DNA from: Rhodospirillaceae bacterium
GTDB lineage: Bacteria; Pseudomonadota; Alphaproteobacteria; GCA-2731375
DNA length: 64,000 bases
Assembly: GCA_018701215.1 (NCBI GenBank)
Contig: JABIWH010000022.1
Location: 1 to 64,000, forward strand
Direction of reading: 5' to 3'
Every line of letters starts with the position of its first letter. Position 1 is the stretch's first letter. The position numbers and the translations under genes are program-made. Below, piece after piece: positions 18,531-28,300 of the stretch. The notes under the pieces are model-generated. The model saw only the letters and a program-made list of their open reading frames with translations. It had not been told where the DNA came from and did no database searches.

Positions 18531-19460
18531 ATGCATCTAGACGGGAAGACCGCCATCATCACCGGCGCCGGGCGCGGCATCGGCATGGAAGTCGCGTATT
18601 TGCTGGCCAAGGAAGGCGCCATTGTCACGGTCAATGATCCAGGCGTCGGCCGTGGCGGCGAGGACGAGGGCGAGACCCCGGCCGAGGAAGTTGTGGCGCA
18701 AATCAAGGCGGACGGCGGCCAGGCGGAGGCGAATACGGACTCTGTCGCCGACTACGCCGCGACGGGCCGCATGATCCAAAAGGTCGTGGATGATCACGGC
18801 AAGATCGACATCATCGTCAATTCCGCCGGGCTGCTGCGCGAACGGATGATCTGGAACATGACCGAGGACGATTTCGACATGGTCATCAATGTGCACCTGA
18901 AGGGCCATTGGAACATGTGCCACCACGCCATCAAGCACATGCGGGGGCTGGGCGGCGGACGCATCGTGAATTTTTCCTCCGACGCCTTCAAGGGCTCGGT
19001 CGGGCAATGCAACTACAGCGCCGCCAAGGCCGGTATCATCGGCCTGACCCGTTCCATCGCCAAGGAGACCAGCCGTTACGGCATCACCGCCAATGCCATC
19101 TGCCCCTCGGCTGATACCCGCATGACCATCAACGACGCGGTCATCGCCAACCGTAAACGCAAGTTGGAGGACGGCCTGATCAGTCAGGAAGAATTCAATC
19201 GCGCCTCCCGCCCCCGCGGCCCGGAATACATCGCGCCCATGGTCGGCTATCTGTGTACCGATGCGGCTTGGGACGTGAACGGACATGTCTTCCACGTAGA
19301 GCGAAACCGCATTCATAGCTATTATTATGGCGAAGAGCGTAAAGCGCTGCACATCGGCGGCGACGGCATGTTCACCATGGACGATTTGCTGCGTGATATC
19401 CCCTCCACCCTCATGAGCGAGGCCCCAAGGATCGCCGCACCTTACGAAAAGGCAGGCTGA
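18531..19460 (+). CDS. SDR dehydrogenase, MFE-2/3-hydroxyacyl-CoA dehydrogenase-like
   Basis: 309 residues from the ATG at 18531, with GGAG 6 nt upstream; the frame stays open to 18444 without homology-like sequence. The Rossmann motif TGAGRGIG is at about 12-19, NSAG follows, and the catalytic Ser and YSAAK sit in a GSVGQCNYSAAKAG context. The VNDPGVGRGGEDEG insertion and ~50 extra C-terminal residues resemble the dehydrogenase domain of multifunctional enzyme 2 (inference). It probably oxidises the product of the preceding crotonase. Confidence 0.87.
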   Translation: MHLDGKTAIITGAGRGIGMEVAYLLAKEGAIVTVNDPGVGRGGEDEGETPAEEVVAQIKADGGQAEANTDSVADYAATGRMIQKVVDDHGKIDIIVNSAGLLRERMIWNMTEDDFDMVINVHLKGHWNMCHHAIKHMRGLGGGRIVNFSSDAFKGSVGQCNYSAAKAGIIGLTRSIAKETSRYGITANAICPSADTRMTINDAVIANRKRKLEDGLISQEEFNRASRPRGPEYIAPMVGYLCTDAAWDVNGHVFHVERNRIHSYYYGEERKALHIGGDGMFTMDDLLRDIPSTLMSEAPRIAAPYEKAG

Positions 19461-19485
19461 GGCCACCATATCCGGGTGGGCGTTG

Positions 19486-19503
19486 AGCCCGCCCGGGGCT
19501 TTC
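19486..19503 (+). terminator. Weak intrinsic terminator candidate
   Basis: AGCCC and GGGCT form a 5-bp GC-rich stem with a 5-nt loop, followed only by TTTC. It sits 26 bp after the SDR stop and before the response-regulator gene. The T-run is short, so termination is uncertain. Confidence 0.3.
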
Positions 19504-19579
19504 GGGGGTTTACCTCCTCTTTACAGTTATTTGCCATAATCGTTCCGTGGATAGTGCTGGCAAATGGAGGGATAGACCC

Positions 19580-19966
19580 ATGCCCCAGGATCCCAACGCA
19601 CAAAAGACGATCCTCGTGGTCGAGGACGATGTTGTACTGTACGAACTGATCAAGTTGAATTTCAGCCGCCATGGCTGGAACTGCGAATGGTTTGACCATG
19701 CACCCTCTGACATGCAGCAATTACGGGCACTTGGCGCAGATGCCGCCCTTATCGACGTCAATCTTCCGGCCGGCAATGGCATCGACCTGATCACCTGCAT
19801 GCGGGCGGACGGCATCGATCTGCCGATCATCGTGATGACCGGGTATATTGGCTCGGCGGACAAGGCACGGGCCAGCGGGTTCGATAATCTGCAAGTGCTG
19901 ATGAAGCCGTTCGATCTGCTCAATTTAAGGGAAAAATTGTCCCAGGCCATGCAGGCAGCGGCATAG
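19580..19966 (+). CDS. Single-domain response regulator
   Basis: 128 residues from the ATG at 19580, which has GGAGGGA 8 nt upstream; a GTG at 19547 is less likely. It is a lone CheY-like receiver domain. The acidic pair is in ILVVEDD, the phospho-acceptor aspartate in ALIDVNLPAGNG, the threonine in VMTGY and the lysine in MKPF. It has no output domain, so it probably acts by protein interaction or as a phosphorelay step. No histidine kinase is nearby. Confidence 0.92.
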   Translation: MPQDPNAQKTILVVEDDVVLYELIKLNFSRHGWNCEWFDHAPSDMQQLRALGADAALIDVNLPAGNGIDLITCMRADGIDLPIIVMTGYIGSADKARASGFDNLQVLMKPFDLLNLREKLSQAMQAAA

Positions 19967-19998
19967 CCGTTCCTATTAGCGACCTGGGCGAGCGGGCC

Positions 19999-21582
19999 CT
20001 ACGCGCCGCCGTCTTCCGCCTCAATGGTGGAAGTGCGGTAGAGCTGTTTGCCGTTGTCGTGGTCTATTCCCGATAAGGTCACCTCGTAACCCCATAACTC
20101 GCGGATATGTTTCAGCACCTCGGTCCGGCTGTCTTCGGCCAGGCCGATGCCGTTACGGACGCTGTGTTCCAATATCAATTGCCTATCGCCACGCAGATCC
20201 GCGTCAACCACCTGGATATCGGCATCTGTGTGGGCCGGGTCGTGGTTGTTGGCGAGGGCATCGCGTACCTTGCGATAGCCTTGTTCGTCATGGATCGCGC
20301 CAACGACATAATGGCTGTCTTCGGCATTATCTGTCAGATCAAACAGTTTCATCTTCCGCATCAAATACGGGCTGAGATATTGCCGGATGAAGCTTTCATC
20401 GCGGTAATTGGTCCAGGCGTGACGCAGGGCACCGCGCCAATCCTCCGAGCCCGCCAAATCAGGGAACCATTCCCGGTCCTCGTCGGTGGGTTCGGTGCAG
20501 ATGCGGCGGATATCGCACATCATGGCGAAACCCAGGGCGTAGGGATTGATGCCGTTAAAACGCTGGTCGTCAAAATCGGGCTGGAACAGCACGTTGGAAT
20601 GGGAGTGCAAAATTTCCAGCATGGCGCCTTCGCCGATCTGTCCGCGGTCATAAAGGGCGTTCATGACGTAATGATGGGTGAAGGTGGCGCAGCCTTCGTT
20701 CATCACCTTGGTCTGACGCTGGGGATAAAAATACTGCGCCACGTTACGCACGATGGCCAGGATCTCCCGCTGCCAGCCGTCCAGAATGGGGCTGTTGTGT
20801 TCCAGGAAAAACAACAGATTTTCTTCCGGCAGATGCAGTTGTTTGCGCCGGGCCAGTTTTTCCTTTTCAGCTTCCGTGGCTTCCTCCGCACCCTCCTTGT
20901 CAGGCAGGGTGCGCCATAGATCATTGAAGGTGCGTTCGCGATATTCCTCGATCTCGCGCTTGCGGGCCTGGCGCTGTTCCGTGGTCAATTCAGGCGCGCG
21001 GCGGTAGCGGAAAACGCCCTGGTCCATGATTGCGTGGGCCGCATCAAGGACCTTCTCGACCTCCTCAAGGCCATGGCGTTCTTCCGCACCCGCGATGAAT
21101 TTCTTGGCATATTGGAAATAATCCAGCACACCATCCGCATCGGTCCATTGGCGGAACAGATAGTTATTCTTGAAAAAATGATTATGGCCAAAGGCCGCAT
21201 GCGCCATGACCAGGGCCTGCAAGGGCATGCTGTTGTCTTCAAGATTATAGCTGATGCAGGGATTGGCATTGATGACGATTTCATAGGCCAGACCGCTGTG
21301 GCCCTGGCGGTAGGATTTCTCGTCACGGGCGAAATGTTTGCCGAACGACCAATGCCGGTACATCAGGGGCATGCCGAACGATGAATAGGCATCCAGCATT
21401 TGTTCGGTGGAAATGATCTCCACCTGATTGGGGTAAACGTTCAGCCCCAAATCATCCAGCGCCACCCGCTCTATGGCGTCATAGGTGCGGGACAGGGATT
21501 TGAAGCTCCAGTCCGCATCATCAAACAGCAGTTCGGAGGTATCGCTGTCGGCTTGCGTTTCCGTTTTAGGGGCGGCTTTCAT
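19999..21582 (-). CDS. SpoVR-family protein
   Basis: 527 residues. The family shows conserved stretches such as MYRHWSFGKHFARDEKSYRQGHSGLAYEIVINANPCISY, read here at about 75-115, and NEGCATFTHHYVMNALYD at about 297-314. SpoVR is named from Bacillus spore cortex formation, and in proteobacteria it is linked to the PrkA stress system. It begins 2 bp before the yeaH stop region and is the last gene of prkA-yeaH-spoVR. Confidence 0.95.
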   Translation of the reverse strand: MKAAPKTETQADSDTSELLFDDADWSFKSLSRTYDAIERVALDDLGLNVYPNQVEIISTEQMLDAYSSFGMPLMYRHWSFGKHFARDEKSYRQGHSGLAYEIVINANPCISYNLEDNSMPLQALVMAHAAFGHNHFFKNNYLFRQWTDADGVLDYFQYAKKFIAGAEERHGLEEVEKVLDAAHAIMDQGVFRYRRAPELTTEQRQARKREIEEYRERTFNDLWRTLPDKEGAEEATEAEKEKLARRKQLHLPEENLLFFLEHNSPILDGWQREILAIVRNVAQYFYPQRQTKVMNEGCATFTHHYVMNALYDRGQIGEGAMLEILHSHSNVLFQPDFDDQRFNGINPYALGFAMMCDIRRICTEPTDEDREWFPDLAGSEDWRGALRHAWTNYRDESFIRQYLSPYLMRKMKLFDLTDNAEDSHYVVGAIHDEQGYRKVRDALANNHDPAHTDADIQVVDADLRGDRQLILEHSVRNGIGLAEDSRTEVLKHIRELWGYEVTLSGIDHDNGKQLYRTSTIEAEDGGA

Positions 21583-21583
21583 A

Positions 21584-22903
21584 TCAGGCCTTCTCCCCCT
21601 GTTTCAGGAATAACTCGCGGAAGACCGGATAGATATCGGCCGGCTTGGTCACCCGTTTCATGGCGAAGTTTTCCCGGCTTTCGGCGACTTCCCGATAGGA
21701 GCGCCACAGGGCGGCGCCGGCCTCGGGGTTGCCGAACAGTTCGAACTCCCGCTCGTCCAGGATTTCCACATAGGCATAATATTGGCAGACCGGGATCACT
21801 TCCTCGGCCAGCAGTTGCGAGCAGGTCTTGCTGTCGCCGGAGAAGTTCTCCCCATCCGAGGCCTGGGCCGCGTAAATGTTCCAGGCATCCGTGGGATAGC
21901 GGTCCGCCACCACCTCCATCATTTTCGACAACGCGGTGGAGACCACGGTGCCGCCGCTTTGCCGGCTGTAGAAGAAGGTTTCCTCGTCAACCTCCTGGGC
22001 CTCGTGAGTGTGCCGGATAAAGACCAAGTCGATACGCTCATAACGCCGCTTTAGGAACAGATGCAGCAGTACGAAGAAGCGCTTGGCCAGATCCTTTTCC
22101 CGTTCGCCCATGGAACCCGAAACATCCATCAAACAGAACATCACTGCCTGGGTGTTGGGCTTTGGTACCGGCTTGCGCTGGCGATAGCGCACATCAACCG
22201 GGTCGATATAGGCGACGATTTTCTGCCGCCTTTCCAGGTTCTCCAACTCCTCATACAGCGCATCCAGACGTTTGCGGTCCTTGGCTGTTGGCTCTGTCAT
22301 GTCTTCCAGCGCCGTGATTTCGTCCTGCATCGCGGCTACCGCATCCAAGTCCGGACGGTTCAGGGCGATGCGCCGGCCCAATGAATTTCGCATGGTCCGC
22401 ATCACATCCAGGTTGGCCGGATTGCCCTCGCGGGCGAAGCCGGCACGCTGGTAGGTTACGGATGAGGTCGCGCGCAGATCAGTCTTGATCAGGTCGGGTA
22501 ATTCCAGATCTTCAAAGAACAACTCTAAAAACTCTTCCCTACTAAGGGTGAAATTGAAGGCATCCTCGCCTTCGCCGTCTTCGGAGCCTTCCTTGCCACC
22601 ACCTTCACCGCCGCCCTGTTGCGGTTTCTTGATCTGATCGCCGGTGACGAATTCCTTGTTGCCCGGCAGCACCCGGCCACGGCGCCCCTGGTCGCCACTG
22701 CTACGCAGGCGCGGTTCGGCGATGCCCTTGGCGGGAATGGAAAGGTCTTCGCCGTTGGCGACATCGCCCAGCTTGCGGTCGCGGATGGAATTGTTCAGGG
22801 CGTCCTTGATCTGGGCCTTGGCCCGGCGAATGAAACGCTGCCGATTGCCCAGACTTCGATCACCAGGGTTTTGCCGTCGGTCGATAAAATGGTGCATGGC
22901 CAT
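21584..22903 (-). CDS. yeaH: YeaH/YhbH-family DUF444 protein
   Basis: 439 residues. The N-terminus MHHFIDRRQNPGDRSLGNRQRFIRRAK is a family hallmark. A charged, glycine-rich stretch with QQGGGEGGGKEGSEDGEGED follows at about 95-115. The C-terminal half is a von Willebrand-like domain with the MIDAS-type motif MDVSGSMGE. In enterobacteria it is co-expressed with the kinase PrkA/YeaG under nitrogen and stationary-phase stress. It lies 10 bp after prkA and one codon from spoVR. Confidence 0.95.
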   Translation of the reverse strand: MAMHHFIDRRQNPGDRSLGNRQRFIRRAKAQIKDALNNSIRDRKLGDVANGEDLSIPAKGIAEPRLRSSGDQGRRGRVLPGNKEFVTGDQIKKPQQGGGEGGGKEGSEDGEGEDAFNFTLSREEFLELFFEDLELPDLIKTDLRATSSVTYQRAGFAREGNPANLDVMRTMRNSLGRRIALNRPDLDAVAAMQDEITALEDMTEPTAKDRKRLDALYEELENLERRQKIVAYIDPVDVRYRQRKPVPKPNTQAVMFCLMDVSGSMGEREKDLAKRFFVLLHLFLKRRYERIDLVFIRHTHEAQEVDEETFFYSRQSGGTVVSTALSKMMEVVADRYPTDAWNIYAAQASDGENFSGDSKTCSQLLAEEVIPVCQYYAYVEILDEREFELFGNPEAGAALWRSYREVAESRENFAMKRVTKPADIYPVFRELFLKQGEKA

Positions 22904-22913
22904 TTCAAAACTC

Positions 22914-24848
22914 CTACCCGGCCTTGTTCACCCGCATGTACCATTCCACCAGACGGCGGACCTGACGCTGGGTATAGCCGCGCTCCTCCAACCGCTCGAC
23001 AAACTCACCATGCTTGCGGTCGCTGTCGCTGTCTTTCTTGGAGCCGAAGCTGATCACCGGCAGCAGATCTTCGACCTGGCCGAACATGCGTTTTTCGATT
23101 ACCTCGCGCAGCTTTTCATAGGAGGTCCAGGACGGATTGCGGCCGTCGTTGTTGGCCCGGTGGCGTAAGGCGAATTTCACCACTTCATTGCGGAAGTCCT
23201 TGGAATTGGCCACGCCGGCCGGTTTTTCGATCTTGGAAAGCTCGGTCTCCAGAACCTCGCGGTCAAAAATCTGCCCGGTATCGGGATCCTTGAAATCCTG
23301 TTCCTCGATCCAGGCATCGGCATAGGCGATATAGCGGTCAAAGAGGTTTTGGCCGTATTCGGTGTAGGATTCCAAATAGGCTTTCTGGATCTCGTTGCCG
23401 ATGAACTCCGCATAGCGCGGCGCCAGTTCGGCCTTGATGAATTCCAGATAATTCTTCTCGATCTCGTCGCCGTACTGCTCCCGCTTCACGGCTTGTTCCA
23501 ACACATACATCAAATGCACCGGATCGGCGGCGACCTCGTCATTGTCGTGATTGAAGGTCTCCGACAGCACCTTGAAGGCAAAGCGCGTGGAAACGCCGTT
23601 CATGCCCTCGTCCACGCCGGCGGCATCATGATATTCCTGGGCTGATTTGGCCTTGGGATCGGCTTCCTTGATGTTCTCGCCGTCATAGACCCGCAGTTTG
23701 GAATACAGGTTGGAGTTCTCATGCTCCCGCAACCTGGTCAGGACGCAGAACTTGGACAGCATGTCCAAGGTTTCGGGCGCGCATTTGGCGCCATGCAGTT
23801 CGCTGTTTTTCAACAGTTTATGATAGATCTCGGCCTCTTCCGTGACGCGCAGGCAATAAGGCACCTTGACCACGGAGATACGGTCGAGGAAAGCTTCGTT
23901 GTTCTTATTGTTGCGGAATTGCTGCCATTCCGCCTCGTTGGAATGGGCCAGGATAATGCCCTGGAAGGGGAATGCGCCGAAGTTCTCGGTGCCGACATAA
24001 TTGCCTTCCTGGGTCGCGGTCAGCAGGGGATGCAGCACCTTGATCGGCGCCTTGAACATCTCGACGAATTCCAGCATGCCCTGGGTCGTGCGGTTCAAGC
24101 CGCCCGAGAAGGAATAGGCGTCCGGGTCGGCCTGACTGAAATGTTCCAACTGCCGGATATCCAGCTTGCCCACCAGGGCCGAGATGTCCTGATTGTTCTC
24201 ATCACCGGGTTCGGTCTTGGCGATGCAGATCTGGCGCAATTTCGACGGCATCATCTTCAAAACCGTGAAGCGTGACAGATCGCCCTCGAACTCGTCCAGA
24301 CGCTTGACCGCCCATGGCGACATCAGACCGTTCAAACGGCGCCGGGCGATGCCGTATTTGTCTTCCAGTAATTCACCGAACCGATCCGCATCGAACAAAC
24401 CCAAGGGAGATTCAAAAATCGGGCTGATCTCGTCGCCGGCCTTTAAGACATAGACCGGATAGGCCTCCATCAGCACCTTCAGGCGCTCCGCTATGCTGGA
24501 TTTACCGCCGCCCACCGGGCCCAGCAGATAGAGGATCTGCTTGCGTTCCTCCAACCCTTGCGCGGCATAGCGGAAATATCCGACGATCCGCTCGATCGTC
24601 TGCTCCATGCCATAGAATTCCCTGAAGGCCGGATAGCGCTTAATCGTGCGGTTTAAAAAGATCCGGCCCAGGCGGGGATCGGTTGAGGTATCGACGACCT
24701 CTTCCTCGCCGATGGCGGCGATCATCCGTTCAGCCGCGCTGGCATACATCATGGGATCTTCGCGGCAGCCCTGCAAATAATCCTGCAAACTAAGTTCTTC
24801 CGCCGCCTGACGGTGATATTCATCGGTAAAGGCTTGAAATACGTTCAT
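22914..24848 (-). CDS. prkA: PrkA-family serine protein kinase / AAA+ ATPase
   Basis: 644 residues, normal for PrkA (YeaG). The Walker A motif LLGPVGGGKSSIAERLK is at about 107-123, in the PrkA AAA domain, followed by the C-terminal kinase-like domain. It is known as a stress-linked protein kinase or AAA+ factor. The ribosome site AAAGGGGG lies just upstream of the ATG, with a 12-bp palindrome (24861-24872) next to it, which may be an operator. It is the first gene of the prkA-yeaH-spoVR operon. Confidence 0.96.
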   Translation of the reverse strand: MNVFQAFTDEYHRQAAEELSLQDYLQGCREDPMMYASAAERMIAAIGEEEVVDTSTDPRLGRIFLNRTIKRYPAFREFYGMEQTIERIVGYFRYAAQGLEERKQILYLLGPVGGGKSSIAERLKVLMEAYPVYVLKAGDEISPIFESPLGLFDADRFGELLEDKYGIARRRLNGLMSPWAVKRLDEFEGDLSRFTVLKMMPSKLRQICIAKTEPGDENNQDISALVGKLDIRQLEHFSQADPDAYSFSGGLNRTTQGMLEFVEMFKAPIKVLHPLLTATQEGNYVGTENFGAFPFQGIILAHSNEAEWQQFRNNKNNEAFLDRISVVKVPYCLRVTEEAEIYHKLLKNSELHGAKCAPETLDMLSKFCVLTRLREHENSNLYSKLRVYDGENIKEADPKAKSAQEYHDAAGVDEGMNGVSTRFAFKVLSETFNHDNDEVAADPVHLMYVLEQAVKREQYGDEIEKNYLEFIKAELAPRYAEFIGNEIQKAYLESYTEYGQNLFDRYIAYADAWIEEQDFKDPDTGQIFDREVLETELSKIEKPAGVANSKDFRNEVVKFALRHRANNDGRNPSWTSYEKLREVIEKRMFGQVEDLLPVISFGSKKDSDSDRKHGEFVERLEERGYTQRQVRRLVEWYMRVNKAG

Positions 24849-24860
24849 GACCGCCCCCTT

Positions 24861-24872
24861 TCACAGCTGTGA
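24861..24872. promoter_or_regulatory. 12-bp perfect palindrome upstream of prkA
   Basis: TCACAGCTGTGA is a perfect palindrome 12 bp before the prkA ATG, abutting its ribosome-binding site. The placement fits an operator or a translational element. The factor is unknown. Confidence 0.35.
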
Positions 24873-25037
24873 CTAACGGTGCACAAGGTAACGTTGAACG
24901 TATACATAGGAATCATATCCCCTCTGGTTGCTGTTACAGACCAATCATCTCCAAGTCTTTCCTCAACGCCTTCTTGTTTTTCTTTTGTGAACACTTCATT
25001 AACTACTGATTCGACATTTCCATAATACCTGAATTTT

Positions 25038-25054
25038 CCATAATGATCTTATGG
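25038..25054. promoter_or_regulatory. Inverted repeat CCATAA-N5-TTATGG
   Basis: A perfect 6-bp inverted repeat with a 5-nt spacer in the middle of the AT-rich divergent region. It could be a dimeric regulator site. No family can be assigned. Confidence 0.25.
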
Positions 25055-25183
25055 TTAATTTGGTAAATATTTCCTTTATTTCCAGAAAAACCTGATCACA
25101 ATTTGATTATCGACATTTTTGGGGCCCGCCAAGAATTAGGGAACAGCCACACTGTCCTATATGGACTTAAAAATGGCGGAACC

Positions 25184-25196
25184 ATGGCACTGCCAT
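25184..25196. promoter_or_regulatory. 13-bp palindrome ATGGCA-C-TGCCAT
   Basis: A perfect inverted repeat about 135 bp before the activase start. It contains TGGCAC but lacks a properly spaced TTGC, so I do not call a sigma-54 promoter. It is a possible operator. Confidence 0.3.
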
Positions 25197-25331
25197 TCCC
25201 AGCCCAAAAAACTACAATTTTTCCTCTTCGCCAGCACCCACCCCTGGGCTATGATATGTAAAATTGAACGCGACCATTAGGGGATCCAGGAACAGAAATA
25301 TGGGGAAAGGAACAGACAAGGGAGAATAATC

Positions 25332-28300
25332 GTGCGCATCGCTGGCTGTGATCTGGGCAAGGCTTCCGTGGGTTTCGTGACCGCCACGGTGGATGAAGAC
25401 GGCAAGGTAGAGATAGAGGGCGCCGGCTATAAATTACACGAAGGCGATCCCCTGGGTTTGTTCAAACAATGGTACCGCGATCATGACATCGCTTCCTGTG
25501 CCGCCCTGGCCGCGACCGGCGTCTATGCCGATGAGCTGCGCGAACCCGCCCTGATCCTGCCGGAGGAATCCTGTCAGGAAGCCGCCCTCGAACTCAGCCC
25601 GGACCTGGAAGGCGCCCTGAACCTGGTCTCCATCGGCGCCCGTGGTTACGGCACCCTTAGCCGCAAGCTGGCCGACACAGGCACCTCGGGTACGAAATAT
25701 CACTACCAGTACCTGGAGAACGACAAATGCTCGTCAGGCACCGGCGAGAATATTCAAAAGATCGCCGATCGCTTCGGCCTCGGCATCGAAGAGGCGGACA
25801 AGGCGGCCCAGGCCGCAGATGAAGGCATCCCCATCACGGCGCGCTGTTCCGTCTTCGCCAAGTCCGAGATGACCCACTTTGCCAATCAAGGCAAGGCCAC
25901 TGGCGATCTGTTCAAGGGCTATTTCGGGTCCGTGGCGCGCAACACCCATTCCCTCCTCGCCCGAAACCGGGTCGATGGCCCGGTCTATCTGATGGGCGGC
26001 CCGGCCCGGATCGAGAGCTTCCGCCTGGCGTTCGAGGAAATGCTGGGCGAAGAGGTCAAGGTACCACCGCTGGCCGAATGTTTCGAGGCCGTGGGCGCCG
26101 CGGCAATCGCGGCCGAGCAGGCGCGGAAGGCTTCTCCACCCACCCTGCCCGGCGACGCGGATGACTTGATCGCCACCGCCGAAAGCAGTTTTAAGGTACG
26201 CGAGCCGGCCAGCGGCTGGCAGCACAAGGTCACCATGATGGCGGAGCCCGAAGTGCCCTCAGGCGCCGCCGAGACGCCCACCATTCTGGGTCTGGATCTG
26301 GGCTCCACCGGGGCCAAGGCGGTGCTGACCTCGATCGAGACCGGGGACATCGTGCTGGACGTTTATGACAGCACGCGCGGCAATCCGGTCGATGCCGCCC
26401 GCCGTCTGGTCAAGACCATTCTGGGCCAGGTCAAGGCGGACGTGCGGGCCATCGGCGTCACCGGTTCGGGCCGCGAGGCAGTGGCAACGTTGCTGCGCGC
26501 GGTCTATCCCGACAGCGACAATGTCATCGTGCTGAACGAAATCGTCGCCCACGCCACCGGTGCCGCGCGTTGTGATGTTGACGGCGGGGCCGATCTGTCG
26601 GTGATCGAGATCGGCGGCCAGGACGCCAAGTACATCCGCGTCCAAGGCGGCCGTATCGTCGAAAGCGACATGAACAAGGCCTGCAGCGCCGGTACGGGAT
26701 CGTTCCTGGAGGAACAGGCGACGATCTACGATGTTGACGATATCCAGGATTTCATCGATCTCGCCTCCACCGCCAAGCGGCCGCCCGACCTGGGCATGAT
26801 GTGCACCGTCTTCGTGGCTGACGCCGCCGCCCTGGCGATCAAGGAAGGTTTCGGACGCGACGATATTTTCGCCGGCTTCCAATATTCGGTGATCCACAAT
26901 TATCTAAACCGCGTCATGGGTCAGCGCACCCTAGGCCAACGCGTCTTCTTTCAGGGCAAGCCGGCCTCAAACCCATCGCTTGCCTGGACCCTGGCCGCCG
27001 TCACCGGGCGCGAAATCGTGGTGCCGCCCAATCCCGGCGCCATGGGTGCCTGGGGCATCGGCCTGTGCGCCAATAAGGAGCTGGGCCAAGACGCCCTGAA
27101 CGCGGCCCCGACGCTGGATCTTGCCGGCATTCTGCAGGCCGAGATCACCGCGCGCACGGAGTTCCGTTGCCGCGACGCCAAATGCCAGACCCTGTGCCCG
27201 ATCGAGCGCACGACCATCACGGTGGCTGGGCAAAGCCGTCAGGCGGTATCCGGCGGGGCCTGTCCGAAGTTCGAGGTCTCGACCAAAAGCCAGCCAAAGC
27301 TTGCCAAGGAAGCGCCGAACCCGTTCGAACAGCGCGAAGCCCTGATCGATAGCTTCATCCCCGCGCCGCATGATGGCCCAAGCTTGGCTATTCCCGCCGT
27401 CAGCTCGGTGGGACCTCACGTTCCCTGGCTGGCCACCTTCGCCGCCGCGCTGGGTTTTTCAGTGCAGCTATTGCGCTCCAACAAGAACTCCCTGGCAGCG
27501 GGTGAACAGCTTTGCAACAGCTTCGATAGCTGCGGCCCGGTGAAAATTGCCCATTCGGTCTGTGACACGGATGTGGATCTGATGCTGTTCCCGTCCATCT
27601 TCAACATCGCCGATACCAAGGGGCGCGGCGGCCAAACTTGCGTCGCGGAACAGACCATGCCGTCCATGGTCGCGCAATTGCTGCGCGCCCAGGGCAGAAA
27701 AACCAAGCTGGTGCGGCCCCGGTTATCGTTCCGCGCCGGGCCGGATGCGCCGGAGCTGGTTACCGAGATGCAGCGCCTGGCTCATGAACTGGGCGTTGAT
27801 CCCAAGGATATCGCGGGCGCCGTGGCCAAGGCCGCGGAAGCTCAGATCGCATTCGAGGATGGCTTGGAGCGGATCGGCGACGAGGCCCTGGCCTATGCCA
27901 GGCAAAACCACCTGCCAGTGGTTTTGTTGTTGGGTCATCTGCATGTTATCTGCGATCCCGCCATCAACGCCAATATTCCGCATTTGCTGCGCGGCAATGG
28001 CGCAATGGCGATCCCGGCGGATTGTTTCGCGGTCGACGAAAAAACCCCGCCCATGAAGAAAATCTATTGGGGCGATGCCAACCGCGCCATGCGGGCAGCG
28101 GTCAATGCCCGCGAATTGGGCGATGTTTTTCCAGTGCTGCTGGCCTCGTTCGGTTGCGGCCCGGCTTCATTTACCGAGCAGGTCTTCCAGTCATTGCTGG
28201 AAGGCTATCCCCATACCATCCTGGAAAGCGACGGCCATGGCGGCGAAGCTGGTTTTGTCACCCGCATTCAAGCTTTCCTGCAATCGGTGCGCCAGTATAT

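Larger units (their letters stand above)
24849..25331. other. AT-rich divergent control region (483 bp)
   Basis: This gap between prkA (leftward) and the 1420-residue activase gene (rightward) is much more AT-rich than its surroundings and has no gene I can support. It holds at least three short inverted repeats, listed separately. Both transcripts must start within it. I cannot place their promoters with confidence. Confidence 0.6.

Noticed and set aside
18537..19469. 310-residue minus-strand open frame
   Set aside because: It is the antisense shadow of the SDR gene at 18531-19460, whose Rossmann and YxxxK motifs are unambiguous.
25181..25200. Sigma-54 promoter suggested by TGGCAC
   Set aside because: The downstream TTGC element at the correct spacing is missing; the next bases read TGCCATTCCC. 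A palindrome is the better reading.
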